Source: Achromobacter animicus (GTDB lineage Bacteria > Pseudomonadota > Gammaproteobacteria > Burkholderiales > Burkholderiaceae_B). From it: DNA of 64,000 nucleotides. Below the pieces are notes generated by a model. That model worked only from the letters and a program-made list of their open reading frames with translations, was not told the DNA's origin and searched no databases. Position 1 is the stretch's first letter. Every line of letters starts with the position of its first letter. This document shows positions 54,894 to 64,000 of the stretch, piece by piece. Position numbers and translations under genes: made by a program. The stretch covers positions 62,001 to 126,000 of the forward strand of contig NZ_CADIJM010000012.1 in the NCBI RefSeq assembly GCF_902859585.1, written 5' to 3'.

Positions 54894-55853
54894 TCAGTCC
54901 TTGAGCAGCGTGCGCCAGTCCTTGCGTTCGATGATGTCGGCCGACAACGCGCTGACCGGCGACAGGTTGAACACGGACACCCCCCGCGCGCGCCACAGCG
55001 GTGATGCAAAGCGGAAAGACGGCTCGATGTAGCGCGGAAAGTTGCGCGTCAGACGGCTGGTCTGCGGCTTGCCGCCCTCGTCGTAGAAACGCAATCCGCC
55101 CTGCACGGTCAGGTCCAGCCCGTGCACGTAGACTTCGCGCACCCCGCCGGACATCAGGACCTGAAGGGCCGCATACGCGACGGTATCGGCATCGAATACC
55201 CCCAGCGAGGCATCGAAGCTGTAGCCCAGCCCCTGCTTGGCGTCCAGCAGTTCGACGTCAGCCGAGGCCGCCGCAATGCGCTTGAGCACTGCCGGCGCGG
55301 CGCTACGCTCGTAAGCGCGCTTGGATATCAGTTCGATGATGCAGATGCGGCAGCGGATGTGTTCCTGGGGGATGCCCTGCATGATGTAGCGCAGCACCTC
55401 CGGAAACACATACAAGGTCAGGTCGCTCGCGACGATCTCTCGCACCAGGTCGATGCGGTCGCGCACGAAGTTCTGGTCGATGATGCAGTAATACTTGAAC
55501 TTCAGACCAAACTTGCGCGACAGCGCGATGGCGCCATTGACGCCCATCGCCACGCCGATATCCATCCGGTCATAGGGAATCTCGGCGATCGACGGGCCGC
55601 TCAGGATCAGATGCACCACCTTGTCGGCGGGGTCGTAGCCTTGGGATAGCGGCGTGACGGGCAGCGAACGACCGAAGGCGCGATACCCGCTGATCGCGCC
55701 TTCCTTGTCGCGCCAGATACGGACGAACGGCCACAGATGCTGATTGTGCCGCTGCGTGCGCGAGCGCAGCATGCGAAAAAGCTTGCGCACGAAGCGGTCG
55801 GCCCGCCCGCCGCCCACGTGATCGGAGGGGGGAGAAATAATCGAGTCGTTCAT
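54894..55853 (-). CDS. Possible GT-42-like surface-glycan protein
   Basis: This 319-residue cytoplasmic-type protein has no signal peptide or clear membrane helix. The segment KVVHLILSGPSIAEIPYDRM (around residues 79-98) resembles the GPS-(x)-I/Y motif near the active site of family-42 sialyltransferases and DUF115-type surface glycan proteins, and IDQNFVRDRIDLVREIV follows. This is a weak match and the function is unproven; a lipopolysaccharide or glycan role is only suggested. The start is ATG at 55853; a TTG one codon upstream is possible. It is alone between the efflux operon and ttuC. Confidence 0.75.
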   Translation of the reverse strand: MNDSIISPPSDHVGGGRADRFVRKLFRMLRSRTQRHNQHLWPFVRIWRDKEGAISGYRAFGRSLPVTPLSQGYDPADKVVHLILSGPSIAEIPYDRMDIGVAMGVNGAIALSRKFGLKFKYYCIIDQNFVRDRIDLVREIVASDLTLYVFPEVLRYIMQGIPQEHIRCRICIIELISKRAYERSAAPAVLKRIAAASADVELLDAKQGLGYSFDASLGVFDADTVAYAALQVLMSGGVREVYVHGLDLTVQGGLRFYDEGGKPQTSRLTRNFPRYIEPSFRFASPLWRARGVSVFNLSPVSALSADIIERKDWRTLLKD

Positions 55854-55885
55854 CAATTAATCGGACGGGCCTGCCGCCAATGCCA

Positions 55886-56956
55886 TCAGCCGGCTCGAAC
55901 CAGCGCAGCGATCGCGTCGCCGACTTCGGCCGTTGAAGCGTTGCCTTTCATATCCCGCGTCCGCGGACCTTCGGCCAGCACGGTCTCGATTGCCTTAACC
56001 ACGGCGGCCGACGCGTCGGGATACCCCAAGAAATCCAGCATCAATGCCCCGCTCCAGATCTGACCGATGGGGTTGGCGATGCCCTTGCCATAAATGTCCG
56101 GCGCCGAGCCATGCACCGGTTCAAAGAGCGACGGAAACTTGCGTTCCGGGTTGAGATTGGCGGACGGCGCGATACCGATGGTGCCCGTGCAGGCCGGTCC
56201 CAGGTCCGACAGGATGTCGCCAAACAGGTTGGAAGCCACCACGACATCGAACCAGTCCGGATGCTGCACGAAGTGTGCGCACAGGATGTCGATGTGATAT
56301 TTGTCCCAGCGCACGTCGGGATAGTTCCCGGCCATCTCGGCCACGCGCTCGTCCCACCACGGCATCGAAATCGAAATGCCATTGGACTTGGTGGCGGCGG
56401 TCAGGTGCTTGCCGCGCTTTTGCGCCAGTTCAAATGCGAACTTCAGCACCCGCTCGGCGCCGATGCGTGTAAAAACACTTTCCTGGATGACCACTTCGCG
56501 GTCGGTGCCCTCGAACAGGCGGCCACCGCTGTTGGAGTATTCGCCTTCGGTGTTTTCACGCACGATGAAGAAATCGATCTCGCCGGGCTTGCGGTCGGCC
56601 AGCGGCGACGGCACGCCGGGCATCAGACGCACCGGGCGCAGATTGATGTATTGATCGAATTCACGGCGGAACTTGAACAACGAGCCCCACAAGGCCTCGT
56701 GGTCGGGCACCGTAGCGGGCCAGCCGATCGAACCGAAGAAAATGGCCTCGTGCTGGCCGATCTGGTCCTTCCAGTCGTCCGGCATCATCTTGCCGTGCTC
56801 GGCGTAGTAGTCGCAGCTCCAGTCGAAATGGTCCCATTGGAACTCGATTCCGAACCGCGTCGCCACGGCATCCAGCACCTTCAAACCTTCCGGCACGACT
56901 TCCTTGCCGATCCCGTCTCCTGGGAGCACCGCAATCTTGTGTTTCTTAGCCACCAC
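55886..56956 (-). CDS. ttuC: Tartrate dehydrogenase/decarboxylase (TtuC/DmlA family)
   Basis: This 356-residue enzyme belongs to the isopropylmalate/isocitrate dehydrogenase family and is closest to tartrate/D-malate dehydrogenases. It has the N-terminal KIAVLPGDGIGKEV and the C-terminal family motif ASNLFGDILSDLGPACTGTI. It oxidises tartrate or D-malate with NAD and a divalent metal. It begins with GTG at 56956 (or the next GTG), with AAAGGAAG upstream. LeuB or an isocitrate homologue is excluded by WDHFDWSCDYYAEHGKMMP, which fits TtuC proteins. Confidence 0.88.
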   Translation of the reverse strand: MVAKKHKIAVLPGDGIGKEVVPEGLKVLDAVATRFGIEFQWDHFDWSCDYYAEHGKMMPDDWKDQIGQHEAIFFGSIGWPATVPDHEALWGSLFKFRREFDQYINLRPVRLMPGVPSPLADRKPGEIDFFIVRENTEGEYSNSGGRLFEGTDREVVIQESVFTRIGAERVLKFAFELAQKRGKHLTAATKSNGISISMPWWDERVAEMAGNYPDVRWDKYHIDILCAHFVQHPDWFDVVVASNLFGDILSDLGPACTGTIGIAPSANLNPERKFPSLFEPVHGSAPDIYGKGIANPIGQIWSGALMLDFLGYPDASAAVVKAIETVLAEGPRTRDMKGNASTAEVGDAIAALVRAG

Positions 56957-57080
56957 GTCTTCCTTTGGTTTTCATTGATACACCGCCCGCAATGTCAGGC
57001 ATAAATGCCGGCCACACAATACCCCACTTTACGAAACGGACGGTCGGACTGGCCGATTCGCCACGTTGCGCCGATGAGGC

Positions 57081-58619
<1,539 letters not shown>

Positions 58620-58778
58620 GGGCGGCTCCGGACCAGGGATCAGATGGATGCCCAAGTGTAGAGCCTGCCGCCCGCCTTGTGCGCGTGGCTATATGGACAC
58701 AAGCGTCCCTCTTGCCGGACGGGAGGGCCGCCGGCACGGTAAAATGCCGTCTTTGCAGACACATTACCCTGGGAAGCC

Positions 58779-59510
58779 ATGGCCGGACACAGCAAATGGG
58801 CCAATATTCAGCACCGCAAAGGGCGCCAAGACGCCAAGCGCGGAAAGCTCTGGACCAAGATCATTCGTGAAATCACCGTGGCGGCGCGCGCCGGCGGCCC
58901 CGACCCGGACAGCAACCCTCGTTTGCGCATGGCCTGGGACAAGGCCACCGACGCCAACATGCCCAAGGACAACATCCAGCGCGCCATCCAGCGTGGCGCG
59001 GGCGGCGCCGACGGCGAGGCCTACGAAGAAGTCCGCTACGAAGGCTACGGCATTGGCGGCGCGGCGGTCATCGTCGACTGCATGACCGACAACCGCACCC
59101 GCACCGTCGCCGAAGTCCGCCACGCGTTCTCCAAGAACGGCGGCAACCTCGGCCAGGAAGGCTCGGTCGCCTTCATGTTCAAGCACTGCGGCCAATTCGT
59201 GTTCGCCCCGGGCACCCCTGAAGACAAGGTCATGGAAGCCGCCCTCGAGGCCGGCGCCGAAGACGTCACCACCGACGAAGAAGGCGTGATCGAAGTCGTC
59301 TGCGCCCCGTCCGATTACGCTGCCGTGCGCAAGGCCTTCGACGAGGCCGGCCTGAAGGCCGAAGTCGACGGCATCGTCATGAAGGCCCTGAACGAAACCG
59401 AACTCGCCGGCGACGACGCCGCCAAGATGCAGAAACTGCTCGACGCCCTGGAAAGCCTGGACGACGTGCAGGAAGTCTATACGACCGTCATTTTCGACGA
59501 AGCGCAGTAA
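58779..59510 (+). CDS. yebC: YebC/PmpR-family protein (TACO1 homologue)
   Basis: This 243-residue protein is of the YebC/PmpR family, formerly called transcription regulators and recently linked to translation of proline-rich stretches. It starts with the family signature [20 protein letters not shown], and the usual three-domain fold is shown by [14 protein letters not shown] and, near the end, [22 protein letters not shown]-like -10 box lies near 58740. It is first in the plus-strand run toward purD. In this genus it is a single, non-operonic housekeeping gene as far as I can see. Confidence 0.95.
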   Translation: MAGHSKWANIQHRKGRQDAKRGKLWTKIIREITVAARAGGPDPDSNPRLRMAWDKATDANMPKDNIQRAIQRGAGGADGEAYEEVRYEGYGIGGAAVIVDCMTDNRTRTVAEVRHAFSKNGGNLGQEGSVAFMFKHCGQFVFAPGTPEDKVMEAALEAGAEDVTTDEEGVIEVVCAPSDYAAVRKAFDEAGLKAEVDGIVMKALNETELAGDDAAKMQKLLDALESLDDVQEVYTTVIFDEAQ

Positions 59511-59573
59511 CTCTCCCTTTCCTGGCGCGCCAGCGGCTCCGTCCGCCTGCGCGCCTCTTCAGACTCACGCAAC

Positions 59574-60881
59574 ATGAAACTCCTGGTAATTGGCTCGGGC
59601 GGCCGCGAACATGCCCTCGCCTGGCGGCTGGCCCGCTCCCCGCGCGTGCACAAGGTGTATGTCGCTCCGGGCAACGGCGGCACGCAACGGGCCGAGCAGA
59701 TGGAGAACATCCCGCTCACCAATGCCGAGGAACTGGCCGATTTCGTCCAGCGCGAGGGCATCGCCCTGACGGTCGTCGGCCCCGAGGCGCCCCTGGCCGC
59801 CGGTGTCGTCGACGTCTTCCGCGCCCGTGGCCTGAAGATCTTCGGACCCACCAAGGCCGCCGCGCAGCTTGAAAGCTCCAAGGATTACGCCAAGGCCTTC
59901 ATGGTCCGGCACAACATCCCGACCGCGCGCTACGAAACCTTCACCGACCCGGCCAAGGCTCATGCCTACATTGACCAGGAAGGCGCGCCCATCGTCATCA
60001 AGGCTGACGGTCTGGCCGCGGGCAAGGGCGTGGTCGTCGCCGCCACCCTCGAAGAAGCGCACGCCGCCGTCGACGCCATGCTGGGCGACGGCTCCATGGG
60101 CGAAGCCGGCGCGCGCGTCGTCATCGAAGAATGCCTGATCGGCGAAGAAGCCAGCTTCATCGTCATGTGCGACGGCCGCAACGTGCTCGCCCTGGCCACC
60201 AGCCAGGACCACAAGCGCCTGCAAGACGGCGACCGCGGTCCCAATACGGGCGGCATGGGCGCCTACTCCCCCGCGCCCATCGTCACGCCCGAACTGCATC
60301 ACCGCATCATGCGCGAAATCATCCTGCCTACCGTGCAGGGCATGACGCGCGACGGCATTCCGTATACGGGTTTCCTGTACGCCGGCCTGATGATCGCCCC
60401 GGGCGACGATCCCGACCGCGAAATCAAGACGCTGGAATTCAACTGCCGCATGGGCGACCCCGAAACCCAGCCCATCATGATGCGCGTCAAGAGCGACCTG
60501 CTGGATGCCCTCGAGCACGCCGTCGAAGGCACGCTCGACCAGGCTGACATCGTCTGGGACCGCCGCACCGCCCTGGGCGCCGTGCTGGCCGCTCACAACT
60601 ACCCCAACACGCCGCGCACCGGCGACGTCATCCGTGGCCTGCCCGCCGATGCCGAAGACTGCATGGTCTTTCACGCCGCCACCCAGCTCGATGGCGAAGA
60701 AGTCAAGACCACTGGCGGGCGCGTACTGTGCGTCACCGCCCTGGGCGATTCCGTCAAAATGGCGCGCGACCGTGTCTACGAAGCCATTGACCGCATCCAC
60801 TTCGATGGCCGCCAGTACCGCTCCGACATCGGCTGGCGCGCGCTCAAGCCGTCGCAGCAAAAGCCCAAGTCCAACGCGTAA
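59574..60881 (+). CDS. purD: Phosphoribosylamine--glycine ligase
   Basis: PurD joins glycine to phosphoribosylamine in the second step of purine synthesis. The 435-residue ATP-grasp enzyme starts with MKLLVIGSGGREHALAWRLA and has the ATP-grasp regions VIKADGLAAGKGVVVA and EECLIGEEASFIVMCDG, then GMGAYSPAPIVTPEL. It is normal in length. It is followed 12 bases later by hemF on the same strand, so one message is likely. Confidence 0.97.
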   Translation: MKLLVIGSGGREHALAWRLARSPRVHKVYVAPGNGGTQRAEQMENIPLTNAEELADFVQREGIALTVVGPEAPLAAGVVDVFRARGLKIFGPTKAAAQLESSKDYAKAFMVRHNIPTARYETFTDPAKAHAYIDQEGAPIVIKADGLAAGKGVVVAATLEEAHAAVDAMLGDGSMGEAGARVVIEECLIGEEASFIVMCDGRNVLALATSQDHKRLQDGDRGPNTGGMGAYSPAPIVTPELHHRIMREIILPTVQGMTRDGIPYTGFLYAGLMIAPGDDPDREIKTLEFNCRMGDPETQPIMMRVKSDLLDALEHAVEGTLDQADIVWDRRTALGAVLAAHNYPNTPRTGDVIRGLPADAEDCMVFHAATQLDGEEVKTTGGRVLCVTALGDSVKMARDRVYEAIDRIHFDGRQYRSDIGWRALKPSQQKPKSNA

Positions 60882-60893
60882 CCGGAACCGCCC

Positions 60894-61805
60894 ATGACCG
60901 CTCTGCCCGTCTCCGCTGTCCGGGACTACCTCACCGGCTTGCAGGCCCGCATCGTGGGCGCGCTGGAAGCGGCCGAAGGCGGCCCCTTCCGCGCCGACGA
61001 ATGGGTGCGGCCCGAGGGCGGCGGCGGTCTGTCGCGCCTGCTCGAAGGCGGCCAGCTCTTCGAACGCGCCGGCGTGCTGTTCAGCCACGTCAAGGGTTCC
61101 AAGCTGCCGCCATCGGCCAGCGCGCACCGCCCGGAACTTGCCGGCCGCTCATGGGAAGCCATGGGCGTGTCCATGGTGCTGCACCCGCGCAATCCGTACG
61201 TGCCCACCACGCACATGAACGTGCGCATGTTCGTCGCGGCCGCGCGGCCCGGCCATGACGAGGCCGACGTCTTCTGGTTCGGCGGCGGCATCGACCTCAC
61301 CCCGTACTATCCCTTCGAAGAAGACGCCCGCCACTTCCACACGGTGTGCCGGGACGCGCTGGCGGTCCATGGGCCCGATTACTATCCGCGCTACAAGCGC
61401 TGGTGCGACGAATACTTCTTCCTCAAGCATCGCGACGAAACCCGCGGCATCGGCGGCGTCTTCTTCGACGACCTGAACGCCCCCGGCTTCGACGCGTCTT
61501 TTGCCCTGACCCGTTCAGTCGGCGACGCATTCCTGGACAGCTACCTGCCCATCGTCGACAAGCGCCGCGGCATCGCCTACACCGAACGCGAGCGCGATTT
61601 CCAGGCCTACCGCCGCGGCCGCTACGTCGAATTCAACCTGGTCTTCGACCGCGGCACGCTCTTCGGCCTGCAATCCGGGGGCCGCACCGAATCAATCCTG
61701 CTGTCCATGCCGCCGCTCGCGCAATGGCGCTACGACTGGCAGCCTGAAGCCGGCACCCCCGAGGCCGAACTGGCCGCCTATCTCAAACCGCAGGACTGGG
61801 TTTGA
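60894..61805 (+). CDS. hemF: Oxygen-dependent coproporphyrinogen III oxidase
   Basis: HemF oxidatively decarboxylates coproporphyrinogen III in heme synthesis using oxygen. The 303-residue enzyme has the family motifs [30 protein letters not shown] and [12 protein letters not shown]-like sequence, with [20 protein letters not shown] near the end. Its stop overlaps the nadD start (TTGA). It lies between purD and nadD in an all-plus run. Confidence 0.97.
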   Translation: MTALPVSAVRDYLTGLQARIVGALEAAEGGPFRADEWVRPEGGGGLSRLLEGGQLFERAGVLFSHVKGSKLPPSASAHRPELAGRSWEAMGVSMVLHPRNPYVPTTHMNVRMFVAAARPGHDEADVFWFGGGIDLTPYYPFEEDARHFHTVCRDALAVHGPDYYPRYKRWCDEYFFLKHRDETRGIGGVFFDDLNAPGFDASFALTRSVGDAFLDSYLPIVDKRRGIAYTERERDFQAYRRGRYVEFNLVFDRGTLFGLQSGGRTESILLSMPPLAQWRYDWQPEAGTPEAELAAYLKPQDWV

Positions 61806-62389
61806 AACGCATCGGCCTCTTCGGCGGCAGCTTCGACCCCGTTCACGTCGCCCACATCGCGCTGGCGCAGAATGCCCTGCAGTCGCTGGGGTTAAACCAG
61901 GTGCAGCTCATCCCCGCCGCCAACCCCTGGCAGCGCGCTGCGCTGAACGCCACCGCCGAACATCGCCTTGCGATGCTGGAACTGGCCATCGCCGGCCATC
62001 CCGGACTGGCGGTCAACCCCATTGAAATCGAGCGGGGCGGCGCCACCTACACCATCGACACGCTGCGCGCCCTGCCGCAGGACGCGCGCTATGCATGGCT
62101 GCTGGGGGCCGACCAGCTCGCCAATTTCTGCACCTGGCGCAACTGGCGCGACATTTCCAGCCTGGTCGACCTGGCCGTGGCCACTCGCCCCGGCACGCCC
62201 CTAAGCGCACCGCCGAAACTTGCGCAATGGCTAGAGGACCAGGGCCGCACGCTGCAAGAATTGCCTTTTCCGCCCATGCCGGTGTCGGCTTCCGAAATCC
62301 GCCAGCGCCTGGCGCAGGGCGAATCCACCGACGGACTGCTCGACGCGTCCGTCGCCGCCTATATTGCGGCGCACAAACTCTACCGATAA
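61802..62389 (+). CDS. nadD: Nicotinate-nucleotide adenylyltransferase
   Basis: NadD makes nicotinate adenine dinucleotide, the last-but-one step to NAD. The 195-residue nucleotidyltransferase has the [11 protein letters not shown] motif at 8-18, YTIDTLRAL and the [11 protein letters not shown] motif near the C-terminus. It begins with TTG at 61802, four bases into the hemF stop region, and no ATG lies nearby in frame. The overlap points to coupling to hemF. Confidence 0.95.
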   Translation: MKRIGLFGGSFDPVHVAHIALAQNALQSLGLNQVQLIPAANPWQRAALNATAEHRLAMLELAIAGHPGLAVNPIEIERGGATYTIDTLRALPQDARYAWLLGADQLANFCTWRNWRDISSLVDLAVATRPGTPLSAPPKLAQWLEDQGRTLQELPFPPMPVSASEIRQRLAQGESTDGLLDASVAAYIAAHKLYR

Positions 62390-62452
62390 ACCCTTCCCGC
62401 CCGGCGCTGCCGGTCAGCCGCCGCTGCCCTCGAGCGGGTTATATTTGCACCT

Positions 62453-62863
62453 ATGGATATACAGAAACTCCAACGCGCCGTCATCGACGCCCTCGAAGAC
62501 GTCAAGGCGCAAGACATCAAGGTCTTCAGCACCACGCATCTGACCAGCCTGTTCGATCGCGTCGTGATTGCAAGCGCCACCTCCAACCGGCAGACCCGCG
62601 CGCTGGCGTCCAGCGTCGCCGATCGCGGCCGCGCCATGTCGCTCACCGGCATCACCATCGAAGGCGAGGACACCGGTGAATGGGTCGTCGTCGACCTTGG
62701 CGACGTCGTCGTGCACATCATGCAGCCGGCCATTCGCCAGTATTACAACCTCGAAGAAATCTGGGGCGGCAAGCCGGTGCGCGTGAAGCTCCTGCCCGAA
62801 TCGACCCGCGTCGCGCCTGTCCCCAGCGACAGCGACGGCGGTTACGACGACACCGAAGACTGA
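62453..62863 (+). CDS. rsfS: Ribosomal silencing factor RsfS
   Basis: RsfS (Iojap/YbeB) binds ribosomal protein L14 and blocks subunit joining in slow growth. The 136-residue protein has the family core ([37 protein letters not shown] and [17 protein letters not shown]). It follows nadD, as in most proteobacteria, by 63 bases, and the rlmH gene follows by seven bases. Confidence 0.96.
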   Translation: MDIQKLQRAVIDALEDVKAQDIKVFSTTHLTSLFDRVVIASATSNRQTRALASSVADRGRAMSLTGITIEGEDTGEWVVVDLGDVVVHIMQPAIRQYYNLEEIWGGKPVRVKLLPESTRVAPVPSDSDGGYDDTED

Positions 62864-62870
62864 TCACGCC

Positions 62871-63341
62871 GTGAAGCTGATCGTCGTCGCGGTGGGCACG
62901 CGGATGCCGGACTGGGTGCAGACCGCCTGGGACGACTACGCCAAGCGCCTGCCGGCCGACTGCGCCCTTGAACTGCGCGAGATCAAGCCCGAACCCCGCA
63001 CCACAGGCAAGACCCCGGCCCAGATGATGGCGGCCGAGGCCAAGCGCATTGAGGCCGCCCTGCCCGCCAATGTGCTGCGCATGGCCCTGGACGAACGCGG
63101 CCGCGACCTCACCACGATGGCGCTGTCGCAAAAACTCGAACAGTGGCGCGCGGGCGGGCAGGATGTCGCGTTTCTTGTCGGCGGCCCCGACGGCCTGGAT
63201 CCCGCCCTCAAGGCATCCGCCAGCGGCCAGTTGCGCCTGTCGTCCCTCACGTTGCCCCACCCCATGGTGCGCGTGGTCCTGGCCGAACAGCTCTACCGCG
63301 CCTGGGCCATCATGACCAACCATCCCTACCACCGCGCGTGA
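62871..63341 (+). CDS. rlmH: 23S rRNA (pseudouridine1915-N3)-methyltransferase RlmH
   Basis: RlmH methylates pseudouridine 1915 of 23S rRNA in helix 69. The 156-residue SPOUT enzyme starts with GTG at 62871 and has the knot motifs [20 protein letters not shown] and [20 protein letters not shown]. The order nadD-rsfS-rlmH is the usual one. Confidence 0.96.
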   Translation: MKLIVVAVGTRMPDWVQTAWDDYAKRLPADCALELREIKPEPRTTGKTPAQMMAAEAKRIEAALPANVLRMALDERGRDLTTMALSQKLEQWRAGGQDVAFLVGGPDGLDPALKASASGQLRLSSLTLPHPMVRVVLAEQLYRAWAIMTNHPYHRA

Positions 63342-63372
63342 CCGCCGCCCGGCGGCGCCTGCCCTGCTGCGC

Positions 63373-63999
63373 ATGACCGACACCGCCACTCTCTCCCGTT
63401 CCTCCCCGCGCCTCTATCTCGCCTCCGCCAGCCCGCGCCGCCGCGAATTGCTGAATCAGATCGGCCTCGCGCACGAGGTCCTGCTCGTCCCGGCCCCGCC
63501 CGGCGAGGACGAACCGCAGCATCCGGGCGAAAGCGCCGCTGATTACGTGCAGCGCACCGCCCGGGACAAGGCCCTGCGCGGCCGCGACTGGATGCGCGCG
63601 CACGCCATGCCCGTCCTGCCCTTGCTTGCCGCCGACACCACCGTCATCCTGGCGGGCGAGGTCCTGGGCAAGCCCGCAGACCGCGACGACGCGATCCGTA
63701 TCCTGCGAGCGCTGTCCGGCGCCTCGCACGAAGTCCATACCGCAGTTGCAGTGTGCAGTGGCGACCGCCTGCTGGAAGCCGTCTCCATCACCGAAGTCCA
63801 CATGCGCGCCTTGCAAGAAGACGAAATCAGCCGCTATTGCGACAGCGGCGAACCCTTCGGCAAGGCGGGCGCGTATGGCATTCAAGGCCTGGCGGGCACA
63901 TTCGTCTCGCGCATCGCCGGCAGCTACACCGGCGTAATGGGCCTGCCGCTCTTCGAAACCGCCAACCTGCTCCGCGAGGCCGGCATCCAGGTGCCCTGA
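63373..63999 (+). CDS. maf: Maf-family nucleotide pyrophosphatase
   Basis: This 208-residue protein is a Maf pyrophosphatase that hydrolyses non-canonical or dTTP/UTP nucleotides and removes modified ones. It has the N-terminal family signature LASASPRRRELLNQIG, then ADTTVILAGEVLGKP and the C-terminal YTGVMGLPLFETANLL. The stop at 63997-63999 is the next-to-last position of the window. It follows rlmH by 31 bases; an RNase G gene often comes next. Confidence 0.95.
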   Translation: MTDTATLSRSSPRLYLASASPRRRELLNQIGLAHEVLLVPAPPGEDEPQHPGESAADYVQRTARDKALRGRDWMRAHAMPVLPLLAADTTVILAGEVLGKPADRDDAIRILRALSGASHEVHTAVAVCSGDRLLEAVSITEVHMRALQEDEISRYCDSGEPFGKAGAYGIQGLAGTFVSRIAGSYTGVMGLPLFETANLLREAGIQVP

Positions 64000-64000
64000 C

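Noticed and set aside
52867-54996. 709-codon open frame antisense to the MFS pump
   Set aside because: Arg/His/Gly-rich with no domain; the pump reads cleanly on the plus strand.
58712-58745. Sigma-70 promoter for yebC
   Set aside because: TTGCCG and TAAAAT are 22 bases apart, too far for a normal spacer; only the -10-like box is mentioned.

Overview
This 64 kb window is GC-rich chromosomal DNA from a betaproteobacterium, most likely Alcaligenaceae (Achromobacter or Bordetella type). The grounds are family-level resemblance and gene content (ectABCD behind a MarR regulator, dadA, parE/parC, trxA-rho, yhdP/glnE/queH and an rpsP-rimM-trmD block). I ran no database search. About 90% is coding. 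I see no rRNA, tRNA, CRISPR array, insertion sequence or phage gene.

Layout. 1-3.5 kb: a minus-strand amino-acid module with an XRE-cupin regulator, a periplasmic binding protein, a permease, an ATPase and an FAD oxidoreductase cut by the window edge. 3.6-5.6 kb: rpsP-rimM-trmD, closed by an intrinsic terminator and lacking rplS. 6-9.6 kb: a small exported protein, a TusA-like sulfur carrier and alaS. 9.7-18.7 kb: a type IVb pilus operon of the R64/SPI-7 type, in the order pilL-N-O-P-Q-R-S-V, with nearly every gene overlapping or abutting the next. It has no recognisable pilM, pilT, pilU (prepilin peptidase) or shufflon recombinase. 18.9-23.1 kb: dadA with an orphan UgpB-like binding protein, a ferredoxin-reductase-type flavoprotein and panD. 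23.2-23.7 kb: a guanidine exporter gene (gdx/sugE) behind what looks like a complete guanidine-II (mini-ykkC) riboswitch. 24.7-28.6 kb: ectR-ectA-ectB-ectC-ectD for ectoine and hydroxyectoine. 28.9-32.5 kb: an RpiR regulator, a class III aminotransferase and a DUF418 membrane protein. 32.5-37.5 kb: parE, a YcxB-like membrane protein and parC. 37.8-39.5 kb: trxA and rho. 39.6-46.8 kb: yhdP, glnE and queH. 46.9-49.9 kb: a quinone oxidoreductase and two EamA transporters. 49.9-54.8 kb: a MarR-controlled tripartite drug efflux operon. 54.9-58.6 kb: a possible GT-42-like surface-glycan protein, a tartrate dehydrogenase and a HerA-like ATPase. 58.8-64 kb: yebC, purD, hemF, nadD, rsfS, rlmH and maf, all on the plus strand.

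The clearest regulatory finds are the guanidine-II riboswitch, two matching CTAG-centred operators around marR (one inside a promoter that would make a leaderless or nearly leaderless marR mRNA), a 28-bp inverted repeat abutting the XRE-cupin regulator, and the ectR promoter. The pilus operon is the most substantial accessory system. Its missing processing genes imply that it borrows a prepilin peptidase from elsewhere in the genome.
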